Below the pieces are notes generated by a model. It searched no databases and was not told the DNA's origin. It saw only the letters and a list, made by a program, of their open reading frames with translations. A program made the position numbers and the translations under genes. Positions 7,073 to 17,400 of a DNA stretch of 51,414 nucleotides are shown one piece after another (positions within the stretch are counted from its first letter, which is position 1; every line of letters starts with the position of its first letter). This DNA is from an uncultured Prevotellaceae bacterium (GTDB lineage Bacteria > Bacteroidota > Bacteroidia > Bacteroidales > Bacteroidaceae), in contig ONLY01000019.1 of the NCBI GenBank assembly GCA_900318775.1, positions 1 through 51,414 on the forward strand, read 5' to 3'.

Positions 7073-9616
7073 CTAATCCGTTTTTGCCATGCCCTTAATG
7101 TAAATGTCCTGCTGTGGGAAGGGAATTTCAATGTGGTTTTCATTGAGAACATGGTAGATTCTCTCTCGGGCTTGTGCAGAGAATGCTATTTTGTGATCCA
7201 CCAATACCCATGCTACTAATTTCAGGTCAACACTGCTGGCTCCAAAATCGGCGAACGTGACTGCTAATGGATGTCCAGGGTCAACAACGTGGCGCCCATC
7301 ATCTGTGTTTTTACAGAGGGGAAGTATGCCTTCAATGATGAGTTTTCTAACCTTTTCCACGTCGGTTCCGTATGCAACACCGAATGGAATGGTGATGAGC
7401 TCGTATTGGTGATTACGTGTCAAATTCTTGAAGTTCTTTCCAAAGAGGTCTGAGTTCAAGATTGCTACAACGCTGCCGTCCAATGTGGTGATTTGTGTGC
7501 TTTGGTAAGTGATGCTTTCCACTTTTCCTACAATGCCGTCGCATTCGATATAGTCTCCAACACGTACGCGGCCACTCATTAGAGAAATTCCGTAGAAGAA
7601 GTTTTCTAGAAGACTTTTTGATGCAAAACCCATACCTGTGGACAAGCCTCCTGTTACGATGGCAATGCCTGTCCCTGGCACCTCAAGCATAAGGAATACC
7701 ACAATGATGTAGATGCCCCATACAAGAAGTCCTATGATGTTCTTTGCTAATGTGGCATTGAAATCCTTGTCTTCTTTCTTCTTTCGGTACTTGAACCATG
7801 AAGAACGAATCAAATAGTTTATATACTTGAAAATAAAGAACAAAGCAGCAATCAGACAAAGCTTGTAGACAGAGACAGACATCAGTCTCGGTATCTTGAT
7901 TTCGTGCAAGAACCATGTGATGCATAGATGACGCAGATCGAAAATTTCAGCAGCCATATGGATGCTAATCATGATAGAGAATACCGCAACTACAGGAACG
8001 ATAGCCCGATTGATGAAATCGTATATCCATGTTTGGTCTACAAAGTCTCCACGTTTCATCTTGCGGCGGATTTCTTCATCAGAGAAATGGCTGCCATAGG
8101 CTTTCTTGATGCGCTGGTGAAGGAAACGGTATTCATACATTTCCATTAAGTCGTAACAGCTGGTGATGGTTGCGATGGCAGCCAATTGGAAAGTCCACCA
8201 TACGATGATTTGTACAGCCATCAGCGTGAACCCAATCCATGCTAGCACGCATGCTGCCAGCATCACTGCTAAGGAAATGGAGCAATAGATGCTGTCACTT
8301 GATGGAATCTTTTTTCGGCATGCTTTCAGTGTAAAGATTTGCCAGATGGTGAATGCCAAAAGGATAGGGGGAAAGACAATGTTCACCAAAGTGTTTGGAA
8401 TCAGTATGATCCGGAAACAAATCACAATAAGTGAAATGAGAATAAATGGTGTGTACACCTTGGCACCATGTCGAACTTGGTCTCCATTCAATCTGATGAT
8501 GAGTGAAACGAAAATGGCTTCAATCAACCAAGCCATCTCTATCATAAGTTCTGTGGCCATCAGCATCAGATTGTGCTTGATGAAAGTTCTTACAATCATG
8601 ACGGCAATGGCAAAAATGAAGACAGCGAGTGCTGTGATGAGAATGGGACGTTTCTGTTTGAACTTTTCTGTTCGGAAACGTTTGGGAAGCACCCATCTTA
8701 AAAGGATATTACTTAATAAAGCGCCTCCCATAATATAAACGAGCATGAAGATGCTTGCAAACAAGACAATGGGACCTCTCCATTCAGAGCGATAGGTCTT
8801 GAACTTGCCATTATTCCCACGTTCTTCTAATGGTTTATACTTTGTCTTGAAGTCATCCTGCATTCGTTGCCATTGCATGGGAATCCTTGTCAAAATCTGA
8901 ATGTAGTTTGTTCCAGGATTCATGAATATGCTCTGCTGCAGTGCCACGTATTTCGCTTGTGCATAGTCGTTCATTCGTGCCACACAGACAGCTAAGTTTT
9001 GGTAATGTTGGTTATCTTCTTCAAGGCGCTTGAGAATGATGACCATATTGTCACGTAAGGTCTCTGCATATTTAATACACATGGCTCGATCTTGAATGCC
9101 TTGTGCATCCAGTATGAAAGGAAGCCTTTTGCCATTATCCTTAATTTTCTTGGCAATGACATTGCGTAGGGAGTCTTGCGATATGCTGTCAGTGCTTTGT
9201 TCTATAATGACAGGCGGAAGAAACTTCAATGCATATATTAGACTGTCATAGCTGGCAATCTCTGTTACTATATACGTCTTGATTTGTTGATAAGGAATGG
9301 TGTTGCTATGTAGTTCATGGTGCAGTGTTGTAGCCTCCTGGCAGGCATATGCCATGTCAAAAGTGAATTCCTGTCCCTGTGAATAGAGGATGAGTCCTGT
9401 GATTTCGCTGCGTTGGATGATGTCAATAAGTTTCTTGTGTTGCGCCTCTCGGCGTGTCTCCATTTGTTTCATCCGCTCTTTCTGTTTCATCCACTTATTG
9501 TAAAGCTCTAGGCGCAATACGTGTAATGTTTGCCCGAGGTCACGCTCCTTCAGCACGGCTTGGCTTTGCTGCGCGACAGTTGTGAGTAGTAATAAGATAA
9601 ATAGAATCTTTTTCAC
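7073..9616 (-). CDS. Large MscS-family mechanosensitive channel
   Basis: 847-residue member of the large (MscK/MscM-like) branch of MscS channels, which release solutes under hypo-osmotic stress. A signal peptide (1-20) and a helical, charged periplasmic domain (about 20-275) precede roughly ten membrane segments (about 280-655). The pore-lining MscS helix includes GGLSTGMGFASKSLLENFF. The beta domain begins RVGDYIECDGIVGKVESI, with a cytoplasmic vestibule at the C-terminus. The start is GTG at 9616, giving a clean signal peptide. It is 56 bp downstream of the 259-aa protein gene on the same strand and probably in one operon. Small MscS proteins have about 286 residues. Confidence 0.9.
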   Translation of the reverse strand: MKKILFILLLLTTVAQQSQAVLKERDLGQTLHVLRLELYNKWMKQKERMKQMETRREAQHKKLIDIIQRSEITGLILYSQGQEFTFDMAYACQEATTLHHELHSNTIPYQQIKTYIVTEIASYDSLIYALKFLPPVIIEQSTDSISQDSLRNVIAKKIKDNGKRLPFILDAQGIQDRAMCIKYAETLRDNMVIILKRLEEDNQHYQNLAVCVARMNDYAQAKYVALQQSIFMNPGTNYIQILTRIPMQWQRMQDDFKTKYKPLEERGNNGKFKTYRSEWRGPIVLFASIFMLVYIMGGALLSNILLRWVLPKRFRTEKFKQKRPILITALAVFIFAIAVMIVRTFIKHNLMLMATELMIEMAWLIEAIFVSLIIRLNGDQVRHGAKVYTPFILISLIVICFRIILIPNTLVNIVFPPILLAFTIWQIFTLKACRKKIPSSDSIYCSISLAVMLAACVLAWIGFTLMAVQIIVWWTFQLAAIATITSCYDLMEMYEYRFLHQRIKKAYGSHFSDEEIRRKMKRGDFVDQTWIYDFINRAIVPVVAVFSIMISIHMAAEIFDLRHLCITWFLHEIKIPRLMSVSVYKLCLIAALFFIFKYINYLIRSSWFKYRKKKEDKDFNATLAKNIIGLLVWGIYIIVVFLMLEVPGTGIAIVTGGLSTGMGFASKSLLENFFYGISLMSGRVRVGDYIECDGIVGKVESITYQSTQITTLDGSVVAILNSDLFGKNFKNLTRNHQYELITIPFGVAYGTDVEKVRKLIIEGILPLCKNTDDGRHVVDPGHPLAVTFADFGASSVDLKLVAWVLVDHKIAFSAQARERIYHVLNENHIEIPFPQQDIYIKGMAKTD

Positions 9617-9672
9617 CGTTTCTGTTTTATTAGTATTGCTTTGTCAATGTGATGAGGACTGTTTGTGTTGAA

Positions 9673-10452
9673 CTATTCCACGTCCATGAAGTTTTTTGCA
9701 TGTGTCATGAAAGTCTTGCCAATTTTCATAGACTTTTTTCCATCGTTAGCACCTGCTTCAAGCGCTTCTTCCATGATGTCATCTTCTGTAACAGCATCTG
9801 GAGCCGCTTCTTCTTGGTCTTCTTCCATAAAGCGTTCAATGTTGCTTTTGACGTTATGCGTGGAATTGATGATGACTCCCTTGATGCCACCATTCCTCTT
9901 GAAGGATTCGTATGCACGTTTCCGGCGTATTCGAGAAAGCTTCATGCCTCGTTTGCAACGCTTCATCCACGCGATGGTTGCCCAAAATCCTGCTACGATG
10001 AGTTCCCTGATCTTTTTGATGGTAGGGCGCAGGTGAATGATGCCTTGGATAGTTGCCCTCACGCCCACAACAATTCCTCTGGCTGTTGCTTTCGCGGCAA
10101 TGACAATGCCTTTTCCCGTAGCAACAAGTCCTATCCCAATGCCTTTGAGTGTGGCTTTCCCCGCTTTAATGCTCCATCGTCCTGCTATTTTAGCTGTTTT
10201 TTTCAGCCACGCCTTGATTTTGGCAACTTTCTCTTGCGTGTTATTGTCATTCCACCAATCGTTGAGCCGGTCCCACCCCTTTTCTGCGGTTCGCATGCAC
10301 CACAGAACACCTTTGAGGAACTTCTTGATGAGCCATACAAGGAATCTCCATAGCAGGACTAAAAGTAGCTTGAGGAGCTCGCGTATGAGTTCTATTGCGC
10401 TTTTGCCTGAGTATTCTTCGTGTCCGTTGTGTAACTCTTCTTCTTCTGTCAT
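9673..10452 (-). CDS. Basic, glycine-zipper-like membrane-associated protein of unknown function
   Basis: 259-residue protein I do not recognise. An acidic first 20 residues lead to an amphipathic/hydrophobic stretch rich in Leu, Trp and Lys (about 20-55). Next comes a repetitive segment (about 95-140) with Lys/Arg and small residues spaced like a glycine zipper: KATLKGIGIGLVATGKG, then AAKATARGIVVG. A basic region (about 150-190, RCKRGMKLSRIRRKR) precedes an acidic C-terminus. No signal peptide or catalytic motif is visible. It is 56 bp upstream of the MscS channel gene, so it may be a membrane-binding partner or regulator of it; that is inference from position only. Confidence 0.82.
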   Translation of the reverse strand: MTEEEELHNGHEEYSGKSAIELIRELLKLLLVLLWRFLVWLIKKFLKGVLWCMRTAEKGWDRLNDWWNDNNTQEKVAKIKAWLKKTAKIAGRWSIKAGKATLKGIGIGLVATGKGIVIAAKATARGIVVGVRATIQGIIHLRPTIKKIRELIVAGFWATIAWMKRCKRGMKLSRIRRKRAYESFKRNGGIKGVIINSTHNVKSNIERFMEEDQEEAAPDAVTEDDIMEEALEAGANDGKKSMKIGKTFMTHAKNFMDVE

Positions 10453-10492
10453 AAGTTTAATACGAATACAACATTAGGTGTGTAATCATGTG

Positions 10493-10500
10493 CGAAGATA
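10493..10500 (-). promoter_or_regulatory. Possible -7 box for the basic protein / MscS operon
   Basis: TATCTTCG on the minus strand differs from TAnnTTTG at one base and lies 40 bp before the start codon. The same variant precedes the M64 gene, so it may be a tolerated form. Weak evidence alone. Confidence 0.35.
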
Positions 10501-10552
10501 GTACAAATATCTTACATTCTGTCTGTTTTGTCTCTTAAGGTTCTTTAATTCT

Positions 10553-11260
10553 TCATATTCCTATAAGCAGAAGAATTGCAATGCCGATGAACAACAGGCC
10601 TGTAATGCCATTCAGCCATTGTTGGAAATGTTCAAAACCTCGTCTGAATCGTTCTGCTCCATTAAGTGCCTTTTGCATCATCCATGCCATCAGAACGACA
10701 GGAATGCTAGCCGATAGACCAAAAACAAGAGGAATGACTGCACCCACATTGCTTTTGATGCTCAGTGGAATCATCATTCCGAAGTAGAAAATGGCACTCT
10801 CGGGACAAAAGGCAAATGCAAGAGCCATTCCAAGCATCAATGAGCCTAATGGACCATTGCGCTTGATGATTCTACCGCTATTGTGGCAATGTTCTCCGTC
10901 ATGGTGGTGATGGTGAAAGGCTCTGATAATAAGGTATATGCCTATTCCTGTCAATACGTAAGGAACAATCTCTTCTGCTTGAGACAGCACGTTCTGTAGG
11001 CCGATGACATTGCTGCCTCCGCCAATGAGACACATGGTTACCCATCCTAATAGGGTGTAGGTGACAGTTCTTCCTAAAGCATAAACAATTCCGTCCATGA
11101 GACTTTTCCCGTTTCTGTATTCATAGGCGAGAGCGGATATGCTGATGGCCAGTTGACATGGGTTTAGTGCCACCAATATGCCCAATGCAAATGCAGCCAA
11201 CAGTGGTAGGTCTGTTGACTGCAAAAGTGTATCTATGAGTGTGTGAATGTCTAACTGCAT
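10553..11260 (-). CDS. CcdA/DsbD-like (ArsG-type) membrane permease with His-rich loop
   Basis: 235-residue, six-to-seven-helix membrane protein of the DsbD/CcdA/LysE-like transporter group. Related Bacteroidota proteins are commonly annotated as sulfite/arsenical efflux or cytochrome-biogenesis permeases. The two intramembrane cysteines expected of a CcdA-like redox carrier are present: C35 in ALNPCQLA and C152 in AFCPESA. The loop between the halves is metal-binding in appearance (five consecutive His at 116-120, then DGEHCH). Its start overlaps the YidE-type gene by 10 bp, so the two are translationally coupled. Whether it moves electrons, a metal or an anion cannot be told from sequence. 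Confidence 0.82.
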   Translation of the reverse strand: MQLDIHTLIDTLLQSTDLPLLAAFALGILVALNPCQLAISISALAYEYRNGKSLMDGIVYALGRTVTYTLLGWVTMCLIGGGSNVIGLQNVLSQAEEIVPYVLTGIGIYLIIRAFHHHHHDGEHCHNSGRIIKRNGPLGSLMLGMALAFAFCPESAIFYFGMMIPLSIKSNVGAVIPLVFGLSASIPVVLMAWMMQKALNGAERFRRGFEHFQQWLNGITGLLFIGIAILLLIGI

Positions 11261-12960
11261 ATAAGTAAAATAATGACTTGTGCGGTAATTATGCGGAGGA
11301 ACATGGATAGCGGGTAGACTGTAGAATATCCTACGGATGGAATTCCGTTGTTGGCTATAGCTGTGCTAAATGCCAAAGCTGGAGGGTCTGTAGTAGCACC
11401 GCTCAGGGTTCCCATCAGCAAGAAGTAGTTCATGTGCCATTTGATGCGCGCAAATATACCCATTACAACGAGCGGTATCACAGTAATAAGGAATCCAATC
11501 CATACATAGTGGATGCCACCGTTAACCACTGTGTCCACAAAGTTTCCACCTGCTTTTATTCCGACACTTGCCAAGAATAGAACAAGGCCAATGTCTCGAA
11601 TCATAAATGAGGCTGAGTTGGTTGTGTATGCTACAAGTTTGAGTTTGTAGCCAAAGCGTCCCAAAAGGATTGCGATAATAAGTGGACCTCCAGCCAAGCC
11701 CAGCTTCACGGGCATTGACATGCCAGGAATACTTATTGGCAGCATGCCAAAGATGATGCCAATAAGAATGCCGAGGAAAAGAGTGAGCAGGTTCGGTTTG
11801 TCAAGTTGCTGTTTCTTATCGCCAATTTTGCTTGCGAAGCGGTCTACAGCATCTTCAGGCCCCACAACAGTTAGCGTGTCGCCCATTTGCAGAATGAGGC
11901 TTGGGCTGGCAAATAGCTCGATACCGGAACGGTACAGACGAGTAACGTTGACACCATACATGGAACTGGAATGCAGGCTTCCCAATGTTTTCCCGTTAAT
12001 GCTTTCTTTGGTAACGGTAAGTTTCTTTGATGCCATCGGCACATCCTGCTCATCCCATTCCACCTGTACTTCAGGTCCGATGAATGCTATGATGGCCGCA
12101 GCATCCTCTTCAGCGCAGACGATATAGAGTTTGTCATCAACGTTCAGTTGTGTTTCCTTGGTTGGCACAACGACATGGCCTTCGTGAAGCATGCGTGAAC
12201 ATACAAAGTCCCGTCCGATAAAGCCTCTTACTTGCAGGATGGTCTTTCCTGCAATGGCAGGGTTGAACACTTTTATTGTCATAAGGTGAGGCTTTACGGC
12301 TTCATTGTTATTCTTTTTATTGAAGTGATCAACTTCTTTCTGGAAATTTACTTTGAAAATTAGACGAATTAGAATAATGCTGCCAATAATGCCAACGACA
12401 CCCAAGGGATAGGCGCATGCATAGCCGTTCGCGATGACTGGTATGCCGTTCTTGAAAGGATGAATTTGGTTGATTTGGTCTAAAGCAGCATTTGCGGCAC
12501 CAAGTCCAGGTGTGTTAGTGACTGCTCCACATAAGGTTCCAACCAGCATGGGCAAGTTGTTCACAGCAGGAATGACATTACGCAATCCGTAGTAAATGGT
12601 GAACATGACCACAATGTTCAGCATCACGACACCTGCTGCAACTCCATTGGCCTTTAAGCCACCTTGTCTGAGAGAGGTGAAGAACGAAGGACCTACTTGT
12701 AGACCGATGCTGAATACAAAGAGAATCAGTCCGAAGTCCTGAACAAAGTTCAGCACATCTGCGTTCTCCTCAATGCCCCCACGCATGAGCAAGTCTCCTG
12801 CCAAAATTCCCACGAAGAGAATCCAAGTCACTCCTAATGAAATGCCACCGATTTTGATCTTGTTCCCTAAGAAAACACCGAATGAGATGACGAGCGCATA
12901 GAGGATGACAGTATGTGCCACGCCACCACCTGTAGTGAAAAGTTCAATCAGCCAATCCAT
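11251..12960 (-). CDS. YidE/AspT-type transporter with two RCK_C (TrkA-C) domains
   Basis: 569-residue inner-membrane protein of the aspartate:alanine exchanger (AAE) superfamily, YidE/YbjL branch. Two membrane halves of about five to six helices each carry a duplicated motif (GTLCGAVTNTPGLGAANAAL and GTLSGATTDPPALAFSTAIA). They flank two cytosolic RCK_C regulatory domains at about 220-290 and 300-370. Length and layout match the family (about 550-565 aa). The substrate is unknown for most members; dicarboxylate or amino-acid exchange is the family theme. It has its own -7 box at 13062-13069 and overlaps the downstream permease by 10 bp. Confidence 0.92.
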   Translation of the reverse strand: MDWLIELFTTGGGVAHTVILYALVISFGVFLGNKIKIGGISLGVTWILFVGILAGDLLMRGGIEENADVLNFVQDFGLILFVFSIGLQVGPSFFTSLRQGGLKANGVAAGVVMLNIVVMFTIYYGLRNVIPAVNNLPMLVGTLCGAVTNTPGLGAANAALDQINQIHPFKNGIPVIANGYACAYPLGVVGIIGSIILIRLIFKVNFQKEVDHFNKKNNNEAVKPHLMTIKVFNPAIAGKTILQVRGFIGRDFVCSRMLHEGHVVVPTKETQLNVDDKLYIVCAEEDAAAIIAFIGPEVQVEWDEQDVPMASKKLTVTKESINGKTLGSLHSSSMYGVNVTRLYRSGIELFASPSLILQMGDTLTVVGPEDAVDRFASKIGDKKQQLDKPNLLTLFLGILIGIIFGMLPISIPGMSMPVKLGLAGGPLIIAILLGRFGYKLKLVAYTTNSASFMIRDIGLVLFLASVGIKAGGNFVDTVVNGGIHYVWIGFLITVIPLVVMGIFARIKWHMNYFLLMGTLSGATTDPPALAFSTAIANNGIPSVGYSTVYPLSMFLRIITAQVIILLICS

Positions 12961-13061
12961 AATTTGTCTGTTTTTTATAGTCTGGCAATAGGCTTATATA
13001 GTTGGCATTAATTTGGGGTGTGACTTGCCAACCCAATAGCCATATTCCCGATTCCGGAGTG

Positions 13062-13069
13062 CAAAGTTA
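13062..13069 (-). promoter_or_regulatory. -7 box of the YidE-type transporter gene, overlapping the GH28 stop codon
   Basis: TAACTTTG on the minus strand matches TAnnTTTG exactly. Its first three bases are the TAA stop codon of the GH28 gene. The predicted leader to the transporter ATG is about 95 nt. No strong -33 element is visible in the GH28 coding end. Confidence 0.55.
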
Positions 13070-14431
13070 CTGCTTTTTTTCGGCTCTCACATTCTTGATA
13101 GTGAAATTTTCTACATATTCGGGATGAAAAACGGTATTCTTTGCTTTGACATTCAGATTCTCAAACAAGAAGTTGCTTAAATGGTATTGTTCTTCCTTCT
13201 GTTGTACGTTGAAAAAGACGTCACAGTCAAAGTTGATGTTTCGCATAGTGATGTGGTCACTATACGACATGGGTGTGCTTTCTCTCCCCTTCAAGTCATA
13301 AAACTGTGTCCATGGAGCCACCAGGATGAAATTCTTCGCATTCCCTTCGATATCTTCCACGGTTACATATTCGTATTGTTGTGGTGTGTCAGGACGCATC
13401 TTCAGCCATAGAAGGTTGTTCGCCTCGTTCACTTTGATGCGGCGCAAGATGATGTTGTGGTCGTACACCGATTCGCTTCCAAGTGTTAAGCAGCCGTGGC
13501 AGAAGCCATATTCGCAGTCTTCGATGAGAATGTTCTCATTGCCACCATCACCCACCATTTCTGGAAATTGATGAATGTCGAGGTTAGAGTAGGGGGTGCG
13601 CCAATAATCGGCATACGGTCCCTTGCCACCTTTGATGGCTATGGCGTCGTCATTGACACTCATATAGCAGTCTTTCACAAGGATGTTTTTCACTACATCT
13701 AAATCAATGGCGTCTGTGCTTGGTGCTTTCACGGGAGCAGCTGGAGAATAGATGTGAAGACGCAGTAGTTTCACGTTCTCGCTATTGTAAATATGAGTTG
13801 TCCAGAATGGAGAGTTCTGCAATTTCACCCCTTCAATCTGTACATTTTTGCTGTTGCTCACATACACTAAGCGTGGACGCTGTTCGTCTTTGTTTGTACA
13901 ACGTGGGTTCCAGCTGCGGCGTTCCCAAAAGTGTTTCCAATAGGTATAGCCATTGCCGTCGATTGTTCCCTTGCCGGAGATGGTGAATCCGTCCAAGCCG
14001 TCCGCATTGATGAGGGCTGCGTAGTAGAGGCATGTTTCTCCCTCGATGCGGGTCTTTAAAATAGGATAGTCGCTTGGATTATTGCTGCCCATTAGCGTGG
14101 CACCATCATTGAGGTGAAGGTGTACGCCTTGCTTAAAGAATAGGGCGCCTGTAAGGTAGGTCCCTTCGGGCACTACAATTACTCCGCCGCCTTCTGCCGA
14201 CACCTTGTTGATGAGTTGCTGCATCTCGGCTGTGTGTATTTCCCCGTCGTTCACTACGCCATAATCTGTCACGCGATATTGTCTGCCTAACTTGGAAATT
14301 TCCACTGGCGTAGTTTGCTTGAACCATGCATTTATTGCTGTTCCGTCAGGCCATAGGTCTGCAGTCTTTCGGGCAAAAGATGGCATGCACATGAGTGCGC
14401 ATGCCATCAATGATATGAGTCGGTATTTCAT
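13067..14431 (-). CDS. Glycoside hydrolase family 28 (polygalacturonase-like) secreted enzyme
   Basis: 454-residue right-handed beta-helix protein of GH28, a family that cleaves galacturonan/rhamnogalacturonan linkages by inversion. Signal peptide at 1-20. Family motifs: STDAID with D240, NDDAIAIKGG with D261-D262, and CHGCLTLGSES with H312, corresponding to the NTD, DD and GHG sites. The fourth motif, normally R-x-K, reads W342-L-K344, which is unusual. The ATG at 14431 follows the upstream stop with one base between (TAAGATG), so it is coupled to the metallopeptidase gene. The frame stays open to 14734, but that part overlaps the neighbour. Substrate uncertain. Confidence 0.9.
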   Translation of the reverse strand: MKYRLISLMACALMCMPSFARKTADLWPDGTAINAWFKQTTPVEISKLGRQYRVTDYGVVNDGEIHTAEMQQLINKVSAEGGGVIVVPEGTYLTGALFFKQGVHLHLNDGATLMGSNNPSDYPILKTRIEGETCLYYAALINADGLDGFTISGKGTIDGNGYTYWKHFWERRSWNPRCTNKDEQRPRLVYVSNSKNVQIEGVKLQNSPFWTTHIYNSENVKLLRLHIYSPAAPVKAPSTDAIDLDVVKNILVKDCYMSVNDDAIAIKGGKGPYADYWRTPYSNLDIHQFPEMVGDGGNENILIEDCEYGFCHGCLTLGSESVYDHNIILRRIKVNEANNLLWLKMRPDTPQQYEYVTVEDIEGNAKNFILVAPWTQFYDLKGRESTPMSYSDHITMRNINFDCDVFFNVQQKEEQYHLSNFLFENLNVKAKNTVFHPEYVENFTIKNVRAEKKQ

Positions 14432-14432
14432 C

Positions 14433-17400
14433 TTATTTGATATAGATTGTTTCGCTGGAGCCATCGCTATACTTGATGACGTTGAAGCCCTTAGTGGTTT
14501 TCTGCAATTGGATGCCTCCCGTTGTATAGATGCCCACCACGGTCTTGTTTTCATCTGGGGTTGTGTTATCCAACTCAATGGAGTGGATGCCAGTCGCAAT
14601 AGCGGCGTTCTGGTATGCCTCCAATTCATCTTCGCTGATGATAATCCATTGTTGTGTAGTGGCATCATCACTATAGTTGAACGATGTTTGTACAACCGTC
14701 CCGTAACCATTCGCGCTCGACAAGGCGTTGGCACTCATCGATTTGAATCCGTCGGTCGTCCATGTGAACCAATAGCCATGTGTGGTGACGGTGTTCTTGC
14801 CTGTACCTATCGTCACATCGGTACGGTCTGGCATCAATTGGAACTGTTCGTCATTGGTGGGGGTCGTGATATTCTTCAATGTGATACTTGATGCGTGAGA
14901 AAGGTATCTGCCTGAGGATGCGTTCTTGAACATGTAGTACCCCTTCTTGGCATCGAACTCAATGTACCATGCAGCCTCGTCGCTGATGGATTCGCCTGGC
15001 AAATATGGTTTCCAGCTAGCAGAGCTGATGCCGCGGTGATAGAGCAATCCTTCGCCAAGTCCGCGATTGGAATCCTTGTTCATCAGATAATACTTCTTGT
15101 TGTCATCAAAGTTATACGTATAGCCCGAAATGCCGTTGTGGGTTGTATACCACCAGCCACTGGAAGTAGGATCAAGGCCATCGATGAACATTCCACGCAA
15201 GATGCACATGCCACCAATATATTGAATTTCTTGGTGCTTGTCGTTGCTGGAACCATTGACAAGCCAATCGTAAGAGGCGTATATATCCTCCTTGCCGCCC
15301 CAGGCGTGTGTGCCGTCACCTTTGAATATGTATTCAGAGTTGCCCAGTTCATTCTCTAGGAACTGATATGCTTCGTTTGTGGCACGGCCCTTCCACCACC
15401 AGTCGTGGAGGTTAGTGTCACTATATCGTTCTCCTGTTCCTACTCCTACGCCATGGCCCGTCTCGTGTAGTACGGTGCCAATAGCTTGATTGGCCGTGTT
15501 TTGACTGATGCGCATATAGCCTCCGTAGGAGCAGTCTGCCGTACCACTTCCTGCACCAGCGCCTGGAACATAGTGCCCTTGCAAGTGGAAGCCTTGAATG
15601 CCAGTCCATTCATTGAAATAGTCAATGGTTTCCTTGATGGCATTGCGGCAACGTGCATTCGTCGCTTCATCCGGTCCTGCTTCGTCCCAGGACCAAGTGC
15701 AAGTGCCTTTAGGCATGGTGACAATCTTGACTTCATCGCCGTATGCCACGGTGTATGTTTTGTTGATGACGTAAGGCCGTAGGTAATAAACTGTGGCAGG
15801 CTTAAGTCCTGTAATGTGGAAGAGAGTTCCTTTAAGTGAGAATGATTTGGTGCTGCGATTGTCTAGCACAGTAGGGGCATGCTCAGTGCTCCAGCATACA
15901 CCTTGCTCGAGAATATTGCTGCCTGCAATAGTGGCACGCATCAGTGCTTGTGTGGCACCTGTAGCGACATATGTGACTGTCTTCTTTACAGCAGGAGCCG
16001 TGCCTGAGCCAGGTTCTGGATTGGCAAGATTGAATGCGAAGATGGCTTTTTTTAGGATGTCAACCTCTGCCACGAGGTCATCTGGGTCGGAATTTCCGCT
16101 TGTCACCAATGCTGTTGCATGGTCTAGTTCGGCTTTCAGTGCCTCTGCGCCATTCTTGTTTTCGTCATATGTATTGTTTGCGGCATCCACTTGTGTTTGC
16201 AGGTTCTTGTAGAGTGCGATGGATGTCTTGGCAAGGGCATTGGCTTCCGTTAGTGCTGTTCCTGCATTTTGTACTTCTTCATCTGTTGAGGTTGTGCTGA
16301 TAGTCTGTCCTGCAAGGATGGCTGCATTCAATGCCGTTGATGCTTCTGTTGACATCATGTTGCCTTGTTGTGCAATGGCAGTACTCAATTGGCTCACGAC
16401 GGTTTTATACTCTGTAATGGCCGTTTTGGCATGCGCAATGGCTGCTTCCAGATTCTGGTTTGCTGCTTTTACGTTTGCTTCAAGAGCATTGGCAGGGTTC
16501 TCTTTAAGTGCTTCACCTGTTGTAATCGCCGTGTTGAGTTCGTTGTATGCCGTGATGGACATGTTGCTGTTGATGGTTGAGTTGGCTGTGCTCAGTTGTG
16601 ATGTTAGCGTTTTGTATGAAGCGATGGATATACGTGCCTGTTCAATGGCTGCAATTATCTGTTGGGCTGCATTTTGGATGTCCTCGCTGGCGGATTCTGC
16701 TGTCATGGCCTGGGCTGTCTCAATAGCGGATGTAAGGGCTGTTGATATGTCACCAGCCATCATGCTTTTTAGGAGCGATTCGCCTGTGGTGATGTAGCTT
16801 TGTAAAGCATCTACTGTGCTTTGGGCGTCTAACTCGCTTACAAAGCGGAGACGGAAATTGTCAACGCTAAGCCAATTCCCTTTTGCATTATCTGCAACAA
16901 AGCCGATTTCTACATCGCCTGCAATGTTTGTGAATGCCAGAGTGTATTCTTTGGCGGTGTTGACCGTCCTCTTGGTTGTGGTGAATACTGCGAAGATGTA
17001 AGCACCGGCTTTGCTTGTGGTAGGGGTGCTCTCCGCGATGTTTTGTCCAGAAACTGTCAATTCATAGTTTCCATTGGGCAGGTTTTTCAAGGTTTGTTTG
17101 ATGGATGCGTTACCTGCCGTTCCTGATGCAACCCACTTCTCCACAAAGGTTTTCCCGTCTGTCAGCGAGAATGCACGGTTTGTCTGAGGTTCCATATCTA
17201 CACTCGTCCAGCCTGTGAGCCCATCTTCAAAGCTAGGATTGGTGATGTAGGCGGTCATGTCATTGGCTGTGTTATAGGCTTCAATGGCATCATAGAGGGC
17301 TGAGGTGACGTCCAGCACGCTTTGCATATCTGCATCCGCATTGTCGTACACTGCTTGTCCGGCATCGATGACGCTTTTCAGTGCAGCTGCCTCTTTGCCT

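Noticed and set aside
14432..14734. Extending the GH28 gene 101 codons upstream into the metallopeptidase gene
   Set aside because: The extension overlaps a confident coding region in another frame and hides a normal signal peptide that begins at 14431.
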